DNA from: Uloborus plumipes
Lineage: Eukaryota; Arthropoda; Arachnida; Araneae; Uloboridae
Reading direction: 5' to 3'
NCBI GenBank assembly: GCA_038373865.1
Contig: JAXGGA010005880.1
Span: forward strand, 1 to 64,000
Length of the DNA stretch: 64,000 nucleotides
A model generated the notes under the pieces. The model was not told where the DNA came from. It saw only the letters and a list, made by a program, of their open reading frames with translations, and ran no database searches. The position numbers were made by a program, and so were the translations under genes. This document shows positions 59,359-64,000 of this stretch, piece by piece (positions within the stretch are counted from its first letter, which is position 1; each line of letters starts with the position of its first letter).

Positions 59359-61687
59359 CTAAAAGAAATAAATGAATGATATTAACACAATCATTATTCT
59401 ACCAAGTGAGAACAGAATATAACTAATAATGTAGATATGACAATTCAAATGTGCAGTTAGTCACTAGTAGCCAGTAGACACTTTTAGTGTAGTAGCCTCT
59501 TTTGTATCATTTTGTTATTACTTTATCCCAGACATTTAAATTTAATAAAAATATTAGCACACAAGACCTAAATGCAACGTTATGTGAGTATTTATTTTGA
59601 AAAGTTGGAACAATGGTAACTTTAAATTTTAAAAATTATATTGCTTTTGGAAAAAAAAAGGAAATTGAAGTGTATAAAGGCTATTCTGTTTCAACCTGTT
59701 CGACCCAATTTTGCAACCATTTGTATTAGATGCATACTCCCGCTTTCAAAAATGTGAAGAAAAAAAAAGTCAAAAACACGAAATGTAACTTTTTGTACGG
59801 ATTCCAGGTCTCCTAACTTATATTTAGGGTAAAATCTCCATTGAAAAATAATTTCAACACAAAAAATTTGCAAGATTTGTGATTAAAACATGAAGAGATA
59901 TTATAGTTCAGTTTTCAGGGTCAGTGCAGAAAACAAGATTGAAACCTATGTCCCTTTAGTGGAATGACCGGTATCCATTCTACTGAAGCTGCTGTACTAA
60001 TGCAAGCACTTCTATTTTCCTCCAAATGGTGTTATGGACAGTGAGCGAGCATAAAGTGGTGTAAGTCACAAACAAAGCGTGCAGTGTTAGAAATAAGCGG
60101 TCTTTAGTCACATTTAGTTGGTGAAAATTCTGATTTAGCACTTGGTTTTTCAACACTAGGCACCAAAGTTGATGCCTAAAGCTTAGGTCACACTGAAGTT
60201 TTCTTTCCTGTCTTAAAACATGCGATTGACTTGAAGGAAAAATGTGAAAAGGATTTTGAAACTACAATCAATTTTCCTTTCAATAAACCATTTTCTTCTA
60301 AATATTGTACAGATCTTTCCAAATATTCTATGTTAATGTGCAAATTTTATAATTAATAATTTTTTTCTACATTGGGATATGCATACATTTGAATCATAAA
60401 AAATGGCACCTAGTCACGGCACATAGATTTGAATTCAATTTCTAATACTGTTCTTATCTCTGAATATTGGTCATAGTAATATCAAACTTTTTGTCTTCAT
60501 GGTTTTTTATGCTCTAGATTTCCTTTAATATAAATTTGGTGACCTGAAGTCCATATGAAAAGTTCGATTTCAAATATTTTGACTATTTTTTTCTCACTTC
60601 AAATTTTGAACATTTTACTCTGCACTTCATTTTAAGCATTTTTGCAATTGGAAGTACGCATCTAGGATGAACACAAGCCCCTCATTTCAGGTTTTTCCGG
60701 TGAGGGGGGGGGGGGGTTCAAAGGGTGCAAAAAATGCAATTTTATCGGAAAACAACAAAAACCATGCCCACTTATATGTGTAAATAGAAAAATTTCTCAA
60801 AGTCAGAAGGGGGTAATTGACCCCCTTCATTTACCCCCTTTACCCCCCTTAAATGATGGTCCTAGACGAACAGTTGTAAAAACAAAGGTCTTGCACCTTA
60901 AAATAGAACACCCTGTTCATGACTTTCGCGTCTATTAGTAATACGGAGATTCCAAAATATTTCCATTGATAATAACAACAAAAAATGCTAATTAGGTAAA
61001 ATAAGTGATAAAGAATCACTTGCTGACCACAACTCAATTTTCATAAAATATGCAGATACCACTTTTGTGCTTTGCACAGCAGTTTAGTTGCTAATTTGCA
61101 AGAGAAAATTTTCACGACTATTATAATACATATCTTTGAAACTATTAGCTATAGGATATTATCATCTTTCTTTAATTTTGACTAAGACACTTTGGACTTG
61201 ATGAGACTCCTTGATTATGTGAGAGAATAGTATTTTAATCCTCCAGAGAGAGGGAATGATACTCAGGATGTATTAATTAATTTAACAAAAAATACAAACT
61301 ACAAATAATTTAATTTCTGAAAATCAGGGAAGCAGTTGCTTTCTTCTAACTCCCAAAAAGATGAGCCAACAACAACAAACTAGAGCAGTTAAATGTCTCC
61401 ACCACCTCATTTTAAACATATTAAAATATTGAGAAAGCTTAGGGTGTTAGATTCTTTTCTTTTTTGGTTTCATAACGAAACATATTAACACTACTCATTG
61501 ATGCTAATAATTTTTTGAGAAGTAAATAATACTCCTAACTACTTAAAATACTAATCCTATTGAATTGTGTATTTTAATGGAAAAGTTTTAAAATAAAATT
61601 TATCTACTAAAACTGTATGCTTGTATGTTGCAAGCAGATACTTGTCACCAAGGAGGTTAAAGGGGAGGAGCTAAATCTCTGCTATCT
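59359..61687. other. Region upstream of the resolved DAP3 exons
   Basis: The missing DAP3 first coding exon (ending in phase 1) should be here or beyond. No convincing short ATG exon with a minus-strand GT donor was found. The only repeat recognised is the copy at 60673-60863. Confidence 0.4.
60673..60863. repeat. Short hAT-like repeat with poly-C/G tracts, copy 2 (inverted)
   Basis: Reverse-complement relative of 15446-15614, with long G and C runs. Flanks GGATGAAC and AGACGAAC may be a decayed 8-bp duplication. Confidence 0.6.
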
Positions 61688-62509
61688 AAAAGTGGCAACG
61701 AATTCTCACCGCCGCCAGAGGACGCTGCTCGACAAACGCTCCCTATCTCCTACGGGAATCAATGTAAATGATACTGAATCTGTCATCTTTTTAAATGCTG
61801 CTATGGGAAAGAAAAAAATTTTTTTTCAACTGGATTTTGGTGTAAATCTTCTATTGACATTATGAATTAAATATGATTTTCATCCCACGAAAATATGTGC
61901 CGTATTCTTTGAGAAATAGGTTTAATCAAATGCACTTACCAACTTGCCAAATCTGACAGAATATCTTTTTTTAAAGACTGCTGTTGGCAAGAATATTTTT
62001 TTTTAATTGGAATTTTGCTCAAACCATCGATTAACATTAAGAACTAAATATATTTAATAAATATATTTAAACTAATAATTATTTTGTCTACTAAATATAT
62101 TTAATTAATAACAAAATTAAATACTGACATAATTAATTTTTTGCCTCATGCTTAATTTATCAACAATTTAGAGAACTGATTCTCAGCAAAAATTATATCC
62201 GTACAATGCAAAGGAAAAGTCACATACAGTCGCATATATGTCAAATTTGGCAAGTAGCTAGATGCGGTCGATTAAACATATCTTTCTTAAAAAATACGGC
62301 AAAATTTCAGTGGGATCAAAGTCATATTTAGTTTATAATGTTAATCAATGGTTTACACCAAAATCCAGTTGAAAAAAAATTTTTTTCTTTCCCATAGCAG
62401 CATTTAAAAAGAAGACAGATTCAGTATCATTTACATTGATTCCCGTAGGAGATAGGGAGCGTTTGTCGAGCAGCGTCCTCTGGTGGTGGTGAGAATTCGT
62501 TGCCACTTT
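61688..62509. repeat. Long foldback: two inverted arms of about 270 bp
   Basis: Arms 61688-61957 and 62240-62509 are imperfect reverse complements around a spacer of about 280 bp. Shared words: CGACAAACGCTCCCTATCTC, AATGATACTGAATCTGTC, CTGCTATGGGAAAGAAAAAA. An open frame in both arms (NVNDTESV, GKKKIFFQLDFGVN) is likely a by-product. The spacer repeats part of the arm (TAAAGACTGCTGTTGGCAAG). Confidence 0.8.
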
Positions 62510-62620
62510 CAAACTAGCACATCTGTAGAAGATTTCTCTCCTTCTTTCTACTCCCTGCTTGTCACATAGCAACCTTAACAGTGTTATTAATTAAATGCAT
62601 ACAATTTTTCAAAAGTGATC

Positions 62621-62792
62621 CTGTTGGCCCCGCTTAATCGGGTAACAACGGATAATAACCGAATACTCTACTTGTACAAATAAAACATCCCAGAACCAAA
62701 TATTCCCCATGCCATTGACAATGTTAAAGATCCCTGCTTAATCAAATTTTAGTTCTTGGAGCCAACAAAATTCATTTAAGCGGGGCTGACAG
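62621..62792. mobile_element. Short TIR element (MITE), 172 bp
   Basis: Ends CTGTTGGCCCCGCTTAA and TTTAAGCGGGGCTGACAG are inverted. TA follows the right end; the left flank is TC, so the duplication is decayed. Pogo-like by its ends. Confidence 0.6.
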
Positions 62793-63412
62793 TATTTCCT
62801 AAATTAATATGCTAGAGCTGGATGTGCATTCAAACCTTGCATACGTTTAGAATGTTAGATAAGGTGTAAAACCTCCTAAGAAAACACATATTATCAAATT
62901 TAAAATTGATTGAGGAAAAAAATATTTCACAGCACAAAAAAGGCTCAGGTTACTCTGCACATGAAGTTGTCTTGTGTGTAATCAGGCAATGACTCTTAAC
63001 TTGCAAGAAAATTCAACGGGTTCTTATTTGGGACCAGTACATTTTTATTACTCGCAAAACAATAACAGGAATTTGAAAAAAATAATATATTCATTGAATT
63101 AAGCAGAAAACTATGCATCCCGGTCAGAGGCGGACTGGCTATGTGGGAATTAGGGAAAATGCCAGAAGGGCCGGTCTTTTCCTGGGCCAAAAAGGGCTGG
63201 CCCATATAAACCAGACTTTTTTTTTTATCAAAAAAAAAAGTAATTTCCGTAAAATTACCAAATACAAAGCCGCCGAGACGGCAGGAGCAAAATTTCTAGA
63301 GTTCGACTGCAGAAAGGAAGCGGGCCATCTATTTCTAATGTTTGAAGAAATGGCCGCCAAAGCAAAAAAACGAGCTGATGAACTTTAACGCGAGTATATC
63401 AACGTAGATGTA

Positions 63413-63623
63413 CTGTCTGCGTTTTGTGCTCCTGGCAGCCACGGACTCTTCCATCTGAAAAAGGGGAGTTAAGTTTTGGATGCGCACTACCCGATGTCTT
63501 CAGCTTTTGTTCGCTTACTACTTCTTCGTTGCTTTTCCCCCTATTTCGACAATTTCGAGAAAGTCCGAAGAGACTTGGTGCGTGCGCAGATGCGGCGGAG
63601 GTCCTACGAAAAATTTTAGACAG
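63413..63623. repeat. CTGTCT-ended repeat, copy 2
   Basis: Second copy of the family at 10368-10574, same orientation, with a 9-base local repeat (TTTCGACAA) added near 63545. TA flanks both ends. Confidence 0.75.
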
Positions 63624-64000
63624 TACTTCTGAATGACCAACAGTTTAGGTCAATTGTCTGTCAGATGCTTAGCATTAGAAGGGTTCGTAGCCATTATGTG
63701 CATGGTTCTCTTTCGTGCCTAGTTAGCAAAAATGATACAAAGTCTTGTGCCATCTCTTGCCACCTGCTAGCCCGGGTGTAATGAATGTAATACAAGACTT
63801 TCGTCACGGAAGACAGTCCTTCATCGTTCAGACGCCCTTCTTGGGGTAAACACTTGACGACATATTTACATTTTTAATTTTTATAATAAAAATATTATTA
63901 TAAAAATCCGTTCAAACTGGGAACAAAAACGTAAGCCTCTGGAATATGCTTTAAATAGATAAGAAGTTAAAATACAGTCAGCAGGGTTTAAAATTTTATA
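63624..64000. other. Right edge, nothing recognised
   Basis: Less AT-rich up to about 63860, then AT-rich. No coding evidence on either strand. Confidence 0.4.

Noticed and set aside
61617..61865. Protein-coding gene (and mirror copy at 62345-62572)
   Set aside because: Both frames are the two arms of a foldback; conservation comes from the inverted duplication.

Overview
This is AT-rich eukaryotic nuclear DNA carrying two multi-exon, intron-rich genes arranged tail to tail. Both proteins align along their length with animal orthologues known from memory. The small exons, long AT-rich introns and dense mix of Tc1, hAT-like, piggyBac-like and pogo-like elements, tRNA-derived SINEs and LINE remnants suggest an arthropod, probably a chelicerate such as a spider. 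The phylum is reasonably supported; the order is a guess.

Plus strand, about 8.4-32.9 kb: a complete HMG-CoA reductase gene (HMGCR). I could join 21 coding exons with consistent GT-AG borders and phases into an 888-residue protein with an eight-span membrane domain, a sterol-sensing domain and a full catalytic domain (Glu551, Lys683, Asp759, His858 and the AMPK-type Ser864). Its introns hold a LINE remnant (19.1-20.0 kb), a piggyBac-like MITE (24.2 kb), a structurally intact Tc1-like transposon with an open transposase (24.7-26.1 kb), and a 106-bp tandem duplication that copies the 3' splice site of coding exon 15.

Minus strand, about 59.4-34.9 kb: a DAP3/MRPS29 gene (mitochondrial ribosomal small-subunit protein mS29). 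Twelve coding exons give 391 residues with the P-loop and the conserved C-terminus; a short first coding exon was not found. Its last intron carries a 2.76-kb tandem duplication of more than about 99% identity. Each unit holds a head-to-head inverted pair of reverse-transcriptase fragments of Penelope-like appearance, and the duplication copied most of the penultimate exon as a pseudo-exon.

The 5' flank of HMGCR (1-8.4 kb) has no recognisable gene. It holds a 16-bp minisatellite, two copies of a hairpin-ended repeat (a third lies in HMGCR), a SINE with a perfect target-site duplication, a TA-flanked MITE and an 8-bp-TSD MITE. The 2-kb gap between the two genes holds only repeats. Upstream of the resolved DAP3 exons (59.4-64 kb) there are MITEs and a long foldback but no recognised exon.

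The two genes are not functionally linked beyond being housekeeping genes (mevalonate pathway in the ER; mitochondrial translation). No prokaryotic-type system, CRISPR array or rRNA was seen. The main novelty is structural: nested and foldback mobile elements, and recent small duplications that copy splice sites inside essential genes.
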